Part shown: one piece after another, positions 1-8,193 of the stretch
Layout of the letters: the number at the start of each line of letters is the position of its first letter
How positions within the stretch are numbered: the first letter of the stretch is position 1
Assembly (NCBI RefSeq): GCF_038003085.1
Contig: NZ_JBBOOM010000003.1
Coordinates: 35,545 to 99,544, forward strand
From: Psychrobacillus sp. FSL K6-2836
GTDB taxonomy: Bacteria; Bacillota; Bacilli; Bacillales_A; Planococcaceae
Direction of reading: 5' to 3'
Length of the DNA stretch: 64,000 nucleotides
Notes under the pieces: model-generated
The model's input: the letters and a program-made list of their open reading frames with translations, nothing else
What the model was told of the DNA's origin: nothing
Database searches by the model: none
Made by a program: the position numbers and the translations under genes

Positions 1-404
1 TCTACTATTAAACATTTTTTATAAAAATCCAATGCTAGCTGATTATCGCCCTGTTGGGAATAAATATATGCTAAGTTATAATAACATTCAGGGATATCTT
101 GATTTATTTCAAGTACCTGATAAAAAAATAGCTATCGCCTTATCAAACTGCTTTAATTCAGCTAAATTATTCACTTTAATAATTAACGCTTCAGCGTTAT
201 TTGGATTCCCACTTAATATTCTTTCAATATGTTTAATAGACTGATTATAATCACCTATATAATTTAATAAGATAGAGCATTGTAGAGTCAAATTTTCGCT
301 TTCAAATATCTGATTCAAACTATTGAATATTTCATATGCTTGTTTATATTTTTTTTCAGAGGTTAATTCTTCAGCTTCCTTATATTTTTCTTTATACTTA
401 TCAA
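1..404 (-). pseudogene. TPR-repeat protein fragment, cut by transposon end
   Basis: On the minus strand an open frame runs leftwards from about 404 and reads as tetratricopeptide-like helical repeats, for example YYNLAYIYSQQGDNQLA near the left edge. TPR proteins are protein-interaction scaffolds; the partner is unknown. There is no start codon on the right because the transposon repeat begins at 405, so the 5' part is missing. The frame is also broken: it stops at 109, and the homologous continuation (FFYQVLEINQDIPECYYNL) is one base out of phase after the A7 run at about 122-128. The homopolymer shift could be a sequencing error; the transposon junction could not. The gene leaves the window on the left. 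Confidence 0.6.
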
Positions 405-442
405 GGGGTAGCGTCAGGAAAATGCGGATTTACAACGTTAAG
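405..442. repeat. Tn1546-like 38-bp terminal inverted repeat
   Basis: The segment begins GGGGTAGCGTCAGGAAAATG and ends ACAACGTTAAG. From memory this is the terminal repeat of Tn1546 (Tn3 family) with about one mismatch. The GGGG outer end faces left, so the element extends right, over the DUF421, cls and spoVA cargo. No opposite-facing copy was seen in the window, so the other end is outside or lost, and a 5-bp target duplication cannot be checked. Confidence 0.85.
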
Positions 443-455
443 GAAATCAAAATAT

Positions 456-499
456 AAAAAGTCTAATTTCTCGGTGTTATAAGTGAAAAATTAGGCTTT
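456..499 (-). terminator. Imperfect hairpin after the DUF421 gene
   Basis: An AAAGYCTAATTT stem pairs across a short AT-rich loop, followed on the minus strand by a T-run. It lies 3' of the DUF421 gene and probably ends the cls-CBO0543-DUF421 transcript. The rest of 443-583 holds nothing recognisable. Confidence 0.5.
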
Positions 500-583
500 A
501 GTTACTTCATTAAAGCGCCCGATTGTTGAAGACTAAAGTTTATATTCACCAAGAAAATTGATATGCTCTTATCCTAACAAATT

Positions 584-1282
584 TTATTTAGGACTTACAT
601 GTATGCCTTCACTCTCTCGCCAATCTGCGTAGAGTATACGCTTTACATTATCATATCCATTGGTAGTTAATTGGTTATCTAACCACTGTTGATCAAATCC
701 GAGTTCATGTAAATTATCCCATAAAATTTCCCCATCTATAATTAACGATGTTGGGAGGTCTACTGGACTTTCTGGAAGATTGAGATCTTGCTTGTCTGGT
801 TTTTGATACTTGGATTTTAATAATAAACTTAATTGCCCATTAGCTTCCAATATACCGTATTTGACTTCGCGAACTGAAAAGACATTATTTTGACGGAGTA
901 TACTCAATACTTGATTTACATCCAATTTGTTCTTTGTAAGTAACTTTCTGTCCATAACACCATCTCGAATGATTATGTTAGGATTGCCTAATAAGAGAGA
1001 ACGTGTCGATTTATTTTTTAGAGTCATAAACTCTATTCCCAACATAAGAAACGTCCACAATCCGATGGCATATAAAAAATGAAAAATCCCTACCTTATCT
1101 TCATAAATGGTATTTCCTAAAAAATCTCCAAGTACTAACACAAAAACTAAGTGAAACGGGGTTAACTGATAGATGGATGTTCTGCCTGTTATGATAATGA
1201 TAAAAAATAAAGTGGCAAAACCAACGATGACTTTGATCGTCAGTAAACCAATATTAACTTCTTCCAAAGTTTTTTCCTCCAA
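584..1282 (-). CDS. DUF421 (YetF-like) membrane protein
   Basis: This 232-residue protein has three hydrophobic segments in its first 90 residues (for example GFATLFFIIIITGR), then a cytoplasmic part with the DUF421 signature: a GNPNIIIRDG strand, a leucine-rich VLSILRQNNVFSVREVKYGILE stretch (split here as LRQNNVFSV and VKYGILEANG) and LIIDGEI. YetF-type proteins sit in the cell membrane; their molecular role is poorly known, but they recur beside spoVA2mob operons. The gene follows the CBO0543-like gene by 8 bp on the same strand, so the two are co-transcribed. It is a diverged paralogue of the DUF421 genes in the two spoVA operons and lacks their C-terminal DUF1657 domain. Confidence 0.85.
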   Translation of the reverse strand: MEEKTLEEVNIGLLTIKVIVGFATLFFIIIITGRTSIYQLTPFHLVFVLVLGDFLGNTIYEDKVGIFHFLYAIGLWTFLMLGIEFMTLKNKSTRSLLLGNPNIIIRDGVMDRKLLTKNKLDVNQVLSILRQNNVFSVREVKYGILEANGQLSLLLKSKYQKPDKQDLNLPESPVDLPTSLIIDGEILWDNLHELGFDQQWLDNQLTTNGYDNVKRILYADWRESEGIHVSPK

Positions 1283-1290
1283 TTTAAATT

Positions 1291-1869
1291 TTACTTAGTT
1301 GTAAGATCTTGAGGTTTAGATAAAGAGGCTAGTTTTAGTATTAAAGCTCGAGTTACAATTCCAACAATGATGTAATATATGAATGAATATCTGTATCTCC
1401 ACTCTAAATAATTAACAAGTTTGACCCACTCGCAAAAGGGTTCACCTATAAAGGCATATGTTAGTGCCATAATGATCTGGGCTAAAATAAAAGATTTCCA
1501 TGTTCTAAAATATTGATATAACAACATATAAGCTACAGGTACCATTGAAAAATCAAAAGGAAAGGCCCGAGGAATAATAGGTAGGAATGCAATGGGGTAA
1601 TCCCAAAAACTATATTGTGCACCAACTACATCTAATAAGGTTGTTGTCAAGATAATTATGGTACCAAATAACAAAATTTCTAAAATAATGTCTCGTTTAA
1701 CAAGTTTAGCCCATATAACCCAAGGCACAATAAAAAAAACTACTAGAATCCACCATTCCCAAGTTAAAAACTCATTTTTTAGCCAACCATTTAATTCTAA
1801 ATGATAGAGCTTATCTTCAAATAAACGTATTTCCTTAAGATTTTCAAATATATTATTTATTGATATCAC
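1291..1869 (-). CDS. CBO0543-like multipass membrane protein
   Basis: This 192-residue protein has five or six membrane segments (for example WWILVVFFIVPWVIWA, ILLFGTIIILTTTLLDVVGA, IIVGIVTRALILKL). Aromatic motifs such as QYSFWDYPIAFLP, WRYRYSF and FIGEPFCEWVKLV look like the CBO0543 family of Firmicutes. Function is unknown. The family commonly accompanies cardiolipin synthase and DUF421 genes in spore-resistance transposons, as here, which suggests a membrane role in spores; that is inference from neighbourhood only. The start at 1869 is the first ATG after a 160-bp gap behind cls. Confidence 0.7.
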   Translation of the reverse strand: MISINNIFENLKEIRLFEDKLYHLELNGWLKNEFLTWEWWILVVFFIVPWVIWAKLVKRDIILEILLFGTIIILTTTLLDVVGAQYSFWDYPIAFLPIIPRAFPFDFSMVPVAYMLLYQYFRTWKSFILAQIIMALTYAFIGEPFCEWVKLVNYLEWRYRYSFIYYIIVGIVTRALILKLASLSKPQDLTTK

Positions 1870-2028
1870 CCCTATATTTAAATTAAAAGGTAACAGATAT
1901 TTTTGAATTCAAACTCTTTGAGCTGCCTTTTTAGTATTACCGTTTTTTAGTAATGAATTTCCATCGTAATTAAGAAAATTTTTTAAATCTAGATTTAAGA
2001 TAGAACAATAAAAACAGGATACATCAAC

Positions 2029-3522
2029 TTATAATAATGGAGAAAGCAAGCGAGCACCTTGTTCAACAATGCGTTCGGTCAGGGATCGTTGCAACAAGTC
2101 TTCAATTCTTAATGGTACAGAATCAGTAAGATCCCTCTCGAACTGCTCTGTGAGTTCCCTTGCCACATCAGCACTGTACACGACTTGACACACCTCATAA
2201 TTCAGGCGAAAACTTCTCATATCATAGTTTGCTGCGCCTACTTCTGCAATTTCCTCATCAATGATCATCAGTTTCGCATGTAACATTCCTTTATTGTACT
2301 GGTAGATTTGGACCCCAGCTTCTATAAGTTCCCCGTAATAGGTACGACTTGCAAAGCCCACGCTTTTTTGATCAATGTGGCGAGGAACCAGCAATCTTAC
2401 GTGCACACCACGAGCCACAGCTGTCTTTAATGCCATGATAATATCTGTTTCTGGTACAAAGTAGGGTGTTGTTATATCAATAGTCTTGGTCGCCTGTGTT
2501 ATACATATAAAGTAAGCTTGACGAATAACTGGGGTAGGAATTCCAGGGTTTCCTTCCAACGTATGGATGTACGCTTTTTGCAATGTCCCTGTCTTTGGGT
2601 ATATGTCCATCTCTTTACCTTCTATGGTGCTCAACTCTGACCCCAATTCGGCTGACCATCTGGAAAGATCTACTCTTCCGATTGGATTGATTTTCGTTAC
2701 CTCAGATTTTGTTTTCAGATTTGTTTTCGATTTTATCCGTTCCGGCACAGCAATATTCCAATGAACGTCAAAGACAGTCTGCAAATCGACTGATGCTTCT
2801 CCTGTTATTTGTAAATGAGTATCCCGCCAGAAGCCAACGTCAGGATTCAATCCTGTATATTCATATCCTACGTTCATGCCACCAGTAAAAGCTTTCTTTC
2901 CGTCGACCGTGACAATCTTACAATGATCCCGATAATTCCAATTGGATAAAATCCAGGGAAAGTGTAAAGGAAATATTGTCCGGCATTCTATCCCTGCTTC
3001 CACCATCTGAAGGATTTTTTGACGCGGAAATTTTTTACTCCCCCAACCATCTCTAATAAAACGAACCCGCACTCCGTTTACTGCTTTTTCGATCAGCAGT
3101 TCTGTGATGCGATTACCTATTTGGTCATTCCGATAGATGTAATATTCCAGTTCAATGGTTTTTTGGGCTTTTTGTAGGGATTCGATGAGTTGTTCATATT
3201 TTGCTATTCCATTGTTTAATACTTGGACTTTGCCGACTCGAAGCCCGCCTACAGTAAAATACCTTAAAGCATCGGCGATTATCGATGCTGAATCACTATA
3301 TGTATCAGGTAACTTATCAGACTCATTATGAGAAGAGGTCAATCTTTTACGATGAATAAGCTTGGGATTTGATATGCTAAGATATAGTAAGAAACCAATG
3401 AAAGGCAAAACAAGGACGATTACTATCCAATTCAAAGCTTTGGCTGGCCGACGAACTTCCCAAATTGCTATGAATAAGATAAAGAACGTATTTAACAGGT
3501 ATAGAAAAAAAATCCACTCCAA
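2029..3522 (-). CDS. cls: Cardiolipin synthase
   Basis: This 497-residue phospholipase-D-superfamily enzyme condenses two phosphatidylglycerols to cardiolipin and glycerol at the inner membrane. Two N-terminal membrane helices (residues 1-23 and about 33-50) are followed by two catalytic HxKxxxxD motifs: HCKIVTVD at about residue 200, followed by GGMN, and HAKLMIID at about residue 415, followed by GAANYD. The length is as usual for bacterial Cls. It is the promoter-proximal gene of a minus-strand group with the CBO0543 and DUF421 genes. A cls gene is a known passenger of Tn1546-like spoVA2mob elements, where altered inner-membrane lipid composition of spores is plausible. The sequence upstream of the start abuts a truncated group II intron, so its native promoter may be lost. 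Confidence 0.93.
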   Translation of the reverse strand: MEWIFFLYLLNTFFILFIAIWEVRRPAKALNWIVIVLVLPFIGFLLYLSISNPKLIHRKRLTSSHNESDKLPDTYSDSASIIADALRYFTVGGLRVGKVQVLNNGIAKYEQLIESLQKAQKTIELEYYIYRNDQIGNRITELLIEKAVNGVRVRFIRDGWGSKKFPRQKILQMVEAGIECRTIFPLHFPWILSNWNYRDHCKIVTVDGKKAFTGGMNVGYEYTGLNPDVGFWRDTHLQITGEASVDLQTVFDVHWNIAVPERIKSKTNLKTKSEVTKINPIGRVDLSRWSAELGSELSTIEGKEMDIYPKTGTLQKAYIHTLEGNPGIPTPVIRQAYFICITQATKTIDITTPYFVPETDIIMALKTAVARGVHVRLLVPRHIDQKSVGFASRTYYGELIEAGVQIYQYNKGMLHAKLMIIDEEIAEVGAANYDMRSFRLNYEVCQVVYSADVARELTEQFERDLTDSVPLRIEDLLQRSLTERIVEQGARLLSPLL

Positions 3523-3599
3523 CTAAAATTCCTCCTTAGTTTTTCCCTTAGCATGTACAAACTATGTAGCAAGTATACGTTTGGAATACGAGGAATTGT

Positions 3600-4155
3600 T
3601 TAGATTGACCTTTTCTCATGAGACACCTCATTTCATTGGTACTGTGCCACCACTTTCACTGATATAAAGGCAAGTTATACAGTAACTATTATCGTTATTG
3701 CTTTCCCTGCCAACGTTTCTTAGGGAGTAAGCCCTCCGCGTTATCAGCTTACAACGTTGAATTATATCTATTATAGAATGAACTTAGATGCTTCCTGTAA
3801 GCCTGTTAGCATTCATACGCCTGTAACGTATCATGGATTTTCATATTAGTTAGTCTTACTCATCCACATCTAACCTCACGATTTGGTGATATACACATTT
3901 CTATGTATCGCAGTTCTAGACCCGTACATTCAGAAGTTCGTCAGCTTAACCTTTTCTTTTAGGTTTATTCGCATTCTCACCATATTCATTCAACTCAAGC
4001 ATCATGAACTACACCACTCCATCGAGTAGGCTTTCGTCAGCCGAACTGGTACGGTAATTTCTCACGCCTTTTCACCGAGCTTATAACACAGTCATTCTTA
4101 CTAAATCCAGTGCTACTCGACTAAGAGAGAACCCTTCCGTAGGAACATTTCGCAC
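3600..4155 (-). mobile_element. Truncated group II intron, 5' part (probable)
   Basis: On the minus strand the segment begins with the group II 5' signature GTGCG at 4155, directly after the IS110 right-border motif TTTAGTT. It continues for about 550 nt of non-coding, hairpin-rich sequence. From memory the pattern resembles domains I-III of class B-type bacterial introns. It ends near a possible intron-protein start (ATGAGAAAAGGTCAATC at about 3622) that runs into the cls upstream region, so the reverse transcriptase and domains V-VI are missing. I see the 5' motif and lack of coding; the class is inference. Confidence 0.5.
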
Positions 4156-4162
4156 AACTAAA

Positions 4163-4530
4163 CTCCCTCTATAAACATTGAGATATCAACGGTTTACATC
4201 ACTTCGTGATTTAAGAAAAATATTTTTCTTTCGTTTAATAAACAGAGTCTTGAATTTATAGATTTTATTACCAAATCGAGCGTACGCTTCGCTAAAACTA
4301 ATGGAAATCATTAGCCTTTTTCTCCACTATGTGATGCACAATGGATCTCTGCGAAACTTATGACGACGTACCCTCCCATGTCTCTTAGCGTCAGTGCGCT
4401 TACATTCCTTCGTTCGGTCTATTCATAAGGCAGAGGTCAGCTAAGCTGCCCCGGGGACTCATAGTCTTAGTGTTAGTTATAGTGCCGGCTTCTCCGTGTC
4501 ATCCTTTAATAGGTCGTTGATTGGAAATGC
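4163..4530 (-). ncRNA. Candidate bridge RNA region of IS110 copy A
   Basis: This is non-coding sequence 3' of the transposase, nearly identical to 21326-21697. It is far better conserved than an unconstrained tail would need to be and contains several short inverted repeats. In IS1111-group elements a guide (bridge) RNA is encoded at this end and pairs with donor and target DNA. The RNA itself is inferred, not seen. Confidence 0.5.
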
Positions 4531-5808
4531 TTACGCTGCCTCTCCGAGACAGTAAAGATCTTTCATCATAGCTTGCTCGTTAAAATAAACTTTCTTTTTA
4601 CAAATTCCATGTAATACCTTTAGTAATTTACCACAGAGTACTACCATCGATTGCTTGCCCCGTAAGGGATTTTGTTTCCGTGTTGTGTAGTATTCATGTA
4701 AGTGTTTAAACGCTTGGTTGTGACGAATAAGTGGAACAATTACTTTGAAAAGAATATATCTAAGTTTCTTTCTTCCTCGTTTGGAGATATGTTTTTGTCC
4801 CTTATGTTGTCCAGAAGAGTTTTCACGTAATGTTAATCCCGCTAGTTTGATGAGTTGGCGTGGATTCTCATAAAGTGAAAAGCTTCCTACTTCTGAAAGT
4901 AAGTCTACAATCGTCGCATCTCCTAGACCTGGAACAGATGCGAGCAGGTCATATTCATTCGTTGTTTTAGCCATTTCAGCTAATTGATTATTTACTTCTT
5001 CAATTTCCGTTTCTAATAAACGATATTGACGTAGGAGTGTGGCAATTTCATGTTTGGCCATCTGTGCTCCTTCAGTCAATCCGATTGAGTTAGTCGCAGC
5101 TTCAATCAGTAGTTTGGCTTTCGGTAACTGTGGAGCTTTCATACCCCCTACCTGACGGTAGAGAAAGACAAGTTCTTCCGCTGTTTTCCCTTGAAGTTCC
5201 TGAGGCATTGGTGTTTTTTCTAGTGCTACAAGTGCCATCTTTCCGAAAGTAGAAAAGACTTGAGTAAATTCAGGGAAATAGCGATCGAGCCAACGTCTGA
5301 TTCGATTTTTAATACTAGCTAAATCCTCTGTTAACTTGGAACGTAAGGTAGATCCGATGCGCAGTTCAGCTTCTATCTCCTTTAATAAACGAGGGTAGCT
5401 AAAGCGACCGTCTTTCATTAAACGAGCGATGACTAACGCATCTTTTTTATCATTCTTCGTCTGTAAATTATCATCCAGTTCTTTCGAACGTTTGACGTGC
5501 ATTGGATTTACCATAACGAGTGGAATGCCGTATTGATCTAAAAAATAAGCTAAGTTCATCCAGTAGTGACCTGTAGGTTCGATGCCGACGATGACTTCCG
5601 TTTTCTGTGTTTCCAGCATCGTTTGTCGAATCTTTTCATACAAAATTTCGAATCCTTCTTTTGATTGATGTACCGCAAAGGCCTTTTCTATCACGCGTCC
5701 TCTTTCATCGACGAAACAGGCGTAATGCACACGCTTCGCAATGTCCATGCCAACGACGAGTGTATTTTCAGTCACTTGATTAATTTTGTTATTCACTTTA
5801 GAATGCAT
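4531..5808 (-). CDS. IS110-family transposase (copy A)
   Basis: This 425-residue DEDD recombinase has its four RuvC-like acidic residues visible: D22 (GMDIAKRVH), E77 (GIEPTGHYW), D120 and D123 (NDKKDALVIARL). The C-terminal Transposase_20 domain has VPGLGDATIVDLLSEVG and the serine-bearing SSGQHKGQKHISKRG. Such enzymes cut and rejoin DNA guided by an element-encoded RNA. The protein is about 90 percent identical by eye to copy B at 20048. A GGAG-type ribosome binding site lies just upstream of the ATG. It appears intact. Confidence 0.93.
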   Translation of the reverse strand: MHSKVNNKINQVTENTLVVGMDIAKRVHYACFVDERGRVIEKAFAVHQSKEGFEILYEKIRQTMLETQKTEVIVGIEPTGHYWMNLAYFLDQYGIPLVMVNPMHVKRSKELDDNLQTKNDKKDALVIARLMKDGRFSYPRLLKEIEAELRIGSTLRSKLTEDLASIKNRIRRWLDRYFPEFTQVFSTFGKMALVALEKTPMPQELQGKTAEELVFLYRQVGGMKAPQLPKAKLLIEAATNSIGLTEGAQMAKHEIATLLRQYRLLETEIEEVNNQLAEMAKTTNEYDLLASVPGLGDATIVDLLSEVGSFSLYENPRQLIKLAGLTLRENSSGQHKGQKHISKRGRKKLRYILFKVIVPLIRHNQAFKHLHEYYTTRKQNPLRGKQSMVVLCGKLLKVLHGICKKKVYFNEQAMMKDLYCLGEAA

Positions 5809-5921
5809 TTAGGAGTCCTCCTTGTAGATGATGGGTCAATGGTCGTTGACACTCAGCATCATACTAGAGGGCTCTTTTTTCTGCAAGACCCCGAACATCT
5901 TTCAAACAGGAATGCTGCCCC

Positions 5922-5960
5922 TTTAGTTCAATAAGAAAAAAGGCTTTACTCCTTTTGGAG
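5922..5960. repeat. Half of interspersed repeat beside IS110 copy A
   Basis: On the minus strand this reads GGAGTAAAGCC, a T-run, then CTTATTGAACTAA, the same as the repeats at 22205 and 23934. It ends exactly where the IS begins, so the IS interrupted this repeat. Confidence 0.7.
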
Positions 5961-5989
5961 AATTACTTTTTTAAAAATCCCACAAAAAT

Positions 5990-6509
5990 TTTTTTTAAAA
6001 GTGCTGCTTAAATATTAGCGAGGACCCTCATGGGATTCACCATTACTTTCGTTCAAGTGAGGACAAGTGTTTTTCTGTGTTCATCATCATTCACTGAATG
6101 CCAAGGGCTATTCTTTCCTAATTGTTCGGTCCTTCCCAGTCGTTCTAGACCAACCGGTATTATGACCTCTGCTGACTTCTGATGGTTCAACTACTTATCA
6201 CTAAGTAGGTTATGAAGGGTACTTCACGTATCCATCAGACCTCCCCGGGTAAGAGTGTGTACTTTCACTCCATCTATCCGCCTCATTTACTTTGTCTACC
6301 CTTCGACAGAAAGGACTTTACGTTGTTATGCACGCTCATCCAGAAAAACATAGCCTACTATGAGGTTCGTGTTCCTCGGACCGGAGTTTTGCCGCCTGCT
6401 TCCTTCAGATTCCGCGTCACCACGGACACCCTTGCACTTGGCTAACCACTACTTTTGCCTTCGTGGTTCGGGACTTGCACCCTATAGTTCACACCCATGC
6501 CGGGCGCAC
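5990..6509 (-). mobile_element. Truncated class IIC group II intron
   Basis: On the minus strand this begins GTGCGCCCGGCATGGGTG and continues with AGGGTGCAAGTCCCGAAC, AAGGGTGTCCGTGG, GGAATCTGAAGGAAGC and ACCCGGGGAGGTCTG. This order is that of the Oceanobacillus iheyensis class IIC intron, the one solved by crystallography. Domains I-III are present. At the expected place of the intron protein only a short frame (about 15 codons) remains before a stop, and domains V-VI were not found. The element sits immediately after an intrinsic terminator, the normal IIC target. Short plus-strand frames over 6212-6557 are antisense artefacts. It cannot splice in this state. Confidence 0.88.
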
Positions 6510-6511
6510 AT

Positions 6512-6547
6512 AAAAAAAAGTCTCGGAATAAAATCCAAGACTTTTTC
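6512..6547 (-). terminator. Terminator hairpin, target of the IIC intron
   Basis: On the minus strand AAGTCTTGG pairs with CCGAGACTT around an AT loop, followed by eight T residues. The group IIC intron starts a few bases further on. It is probably the original terminator of the decayed spoVA operon to its right. Confidence 0.8.
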
Positions 6548-6741
6548 CTTTGATTAAGTTATCAACGGCAGGGGCGAGTCCTGCATCTCCATACCCATTC
6601 TAAATGGGGGTGTTGGCCGCCAGTTCCAACTACTGTACCTAATCTTTATATTTATATACATTAGAACGATGTGTTATGCACATGGAAATTGATATTTACG
6701 AGTTTTCTTAGCGGCATTATCCGCCCTATTATTTTAAACAA
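6548..6741. other. Spacer between terminator and spoVA operon A
   Basis: No gene is visible. A small hairpin GCAGG-GGCGAGT-CCTGC at about 6568-6584 looks like a T-arm, but no tRNA can be folded around it. An inverted ACCC/GGGT repeat lies beside it. Confidence 0.4.
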
Positions 6742-7601
6742 TTAACTTTTTAAGATGTGGGTAACTTTATCAATAGCTTTTTGTAGTTATTCACTATTTT
6801 TTACATATAGCTCCTTAGCATCCTTATTTTATGTTGCTAGCGCAAATAATTCTAAGTCTGCTTGGCATTTTTTCATTGTCGCAAGGATTAATGGCTTTCT
6901 TGAGGAGATGGAACTTGTAGTTTATCATCAAAAACATCAACCGTTAATTCCCCATAGGAGTTCACTTGTCCGATAAATACGTTTTCAATTGTGACTCCCA
7001 GTTTTTCCAGTTCCGTCTTTAACCATCTTCTACTGTACCCAATGGTTGCAAGTGGCTCATCCAAAATCTTGCCATCCATAATGACAGTCTGAGGCTCCTT
7101 GATTGATGCTACCTTTATGTTTAAATCCTTTGCTGTTAAAGGTTGGTTTTCTTTCTTCAACATAACAGATAAATCCCCAGTTGGTTCTAATACCGCAAAT
7201 TCTACATCAGATAGCTGAAAGACATCCTTCCTTCTAAGCAATTCCAATAATTCGTCCGTCGTATATCTTTCCTTTTTCAAATTATCTTCCATAACTTTTC
7301 CATCTTTGATGAATACAGATGCCTTGCCTTCTATAAAATCGCGAATTTTTTTGCTTTTTAAAGAAATAAGACCAACTATAAAAGGTATTAATGCAGTGAT
7401 CACCATCGCTAATAACCCTATATACATATTTTGTTCCAATCCTGTAATAACTTCTGCAGCTATACTTCCTATAGTAATCCCGGTTACATATTCAAAGAAA
7501 GAAAGTTGGGATATTTGTTTTTTACCTAGCGCCTTTGTAATGAAAAAAAGAACAATTACAAACAATATTGATCGAACCGATACATCTATCCATTCAGGCA
7601 T
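6742..7601 (-). pseudogene. DUF421-DUF1657 fusion gene, frameshifted (operon A)
   Basis: The first 237 codons encode a DUF421 membrane protein (N-terminal helices, EYVTGITIGSIAAEVITGLE, VMEDNLKKERYT, VIMDGKILDEPLATIGYS) closely matching the intact gene at 13969-14829. After VPSPQES the frame ends because one G of the GG in the intact copy is missing. The remaining DUF1657 tail is still recognisable in another frame down to a TAA at 6742. The truncated 237-residue DUF421 protein might still be made. It would be a membrane protein of the forespore-derived membrane by analogy with spoVA2mob. It lies 24 bp after a DUF1657 gene. Confidence 0.85.
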
Positions 7602-7625
7602 AATGAAAAAATACCTCCTCTCTTC

Positions 7626-7832
7626 TTAAAATCCTTTATATTGGAATTCTTCTCTTTCCAATTCTCCAACCCTTTTTTTCACGTCCGTCACTATTTCACT
7701 CACTACCATCATCGTTTCATGTAAAATTTGTTTTGATTCGTTATCTTGTGTACGTTCTGCTAAATTAGATAAACTGACTTCTATGCCTTTAAGACCGGCA
7801 AGACACTGTTTTACATTCGATGCTACCGTCAT
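7626..7832 (-). CDS. DUF1657 small protein (operon A)
   Basis: This 68-residue protein starts MTVASNVKQCLAGLKGIE and is predicted to be helical. Its family, DUF1657, is a constant companion of spoVA2mob operons and resembles small helical-bundle proteins. It differs from the copy at 14852 at a few residues only and is intact. A good ribosome binding site (GGAGG) lies upstream. The biochemical role is unknown; spore formation is inferred from context. Confidence 0.8.
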   Translation of the reverse strand: MTVASNVKQCLAGLKGIEVSLSNLAERTQDNESKQILHETMMVVSEIVTDVKKRVGELEREEFQYKGF

Positions 7833-7848
7833 CTTGCATCTTCCTCCT

Positions 7849-8193
7849 TACCCCTTTGGTTTAAATATCAAAGCACCTACCATTAATGGCGGATGAAATT
7901 CCAGAACTTGTCACTTCGAACATCCCTGTAAGTACGCCAACTAAACCGTGTTTTTCGGCCTCTTGCATAGCCCCGTGTACAAGTGAATTCCCAAAGCTTG
8001 TATTAGGCACAGTAGCTCCTGCCCCAGCAAAATCAATCAGTGGTTCATATAAACCTAACCCATCTAAAATAGCACCAACCACTACAAGGGTACTTAATGT
8101 ATGTGCCGGAGTAAGTTTGAACACATCAAACATAATTTGACCGATTACACAAATCAAGCCACCAACGACAAAAGCCCAAAAAAAGATCATATC
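7849..8193 (-). pseudogene. spoVAE: spoVAE (operon A), frameshifted near the 3' end
   Basis: Translation from [11 protein letters not shown] at 8193 follows the intact SpoVAE at 15071-15421 through [14 protein letters not shown], then diverges to a wrong tail (NGRCFDI). About eight bases of the intact copy are missing near 7886, and the proper ending (FKPKG) can be seen out of frame up to the TAA at 7849. SpoVAE is a membrane component of the SpoVA channel that moves calcium-dipicolinate into and out of spores. Only the last membrane segment is lost, so partial function cannot be excluded. Confidence 0.85.

Larger units (their letters stand above)
4163..5921 (-). mobile_element. IS110-family element, copy A (IS1111-like layout)
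   Basis: The boundaries come from comparing this copy with the inverted copy at 19935-21697. Both start GGGGCAGCATTCCTGTTTG, carry one transposase, keep about 370 bp of conserved non-coding sequence after it, and end GTTTATAGAGGGAG. There are no clear terminal inverted repeats, as usual for the family. The left flank reads CTTATTGAACTAA and the right flank TTTAGTT, the halves of the interspersed palindromic repeat of this replicon. Confidence 0.85.

Noticed and set aside
6212..6557. Two plus-strand open frames of 65-77 codons
   Set aside because: They run antisense to the class IIC intron RNA, lack ribosome binding sites and give no protein-like pattern.
6560..6600. tRNA or tmRNA end (T-arm-like hairpin)
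   Set aside because: The loop lacks the TTCRA pattern and no acceptor or anticodon stem pairs with the surroundings.
6556..6625. Integron attC site as target of the group II intron
   Set aside because: The GTTRRRY and RYYYAAC core sites do not fit, and a plain terminator explains the IIC target.
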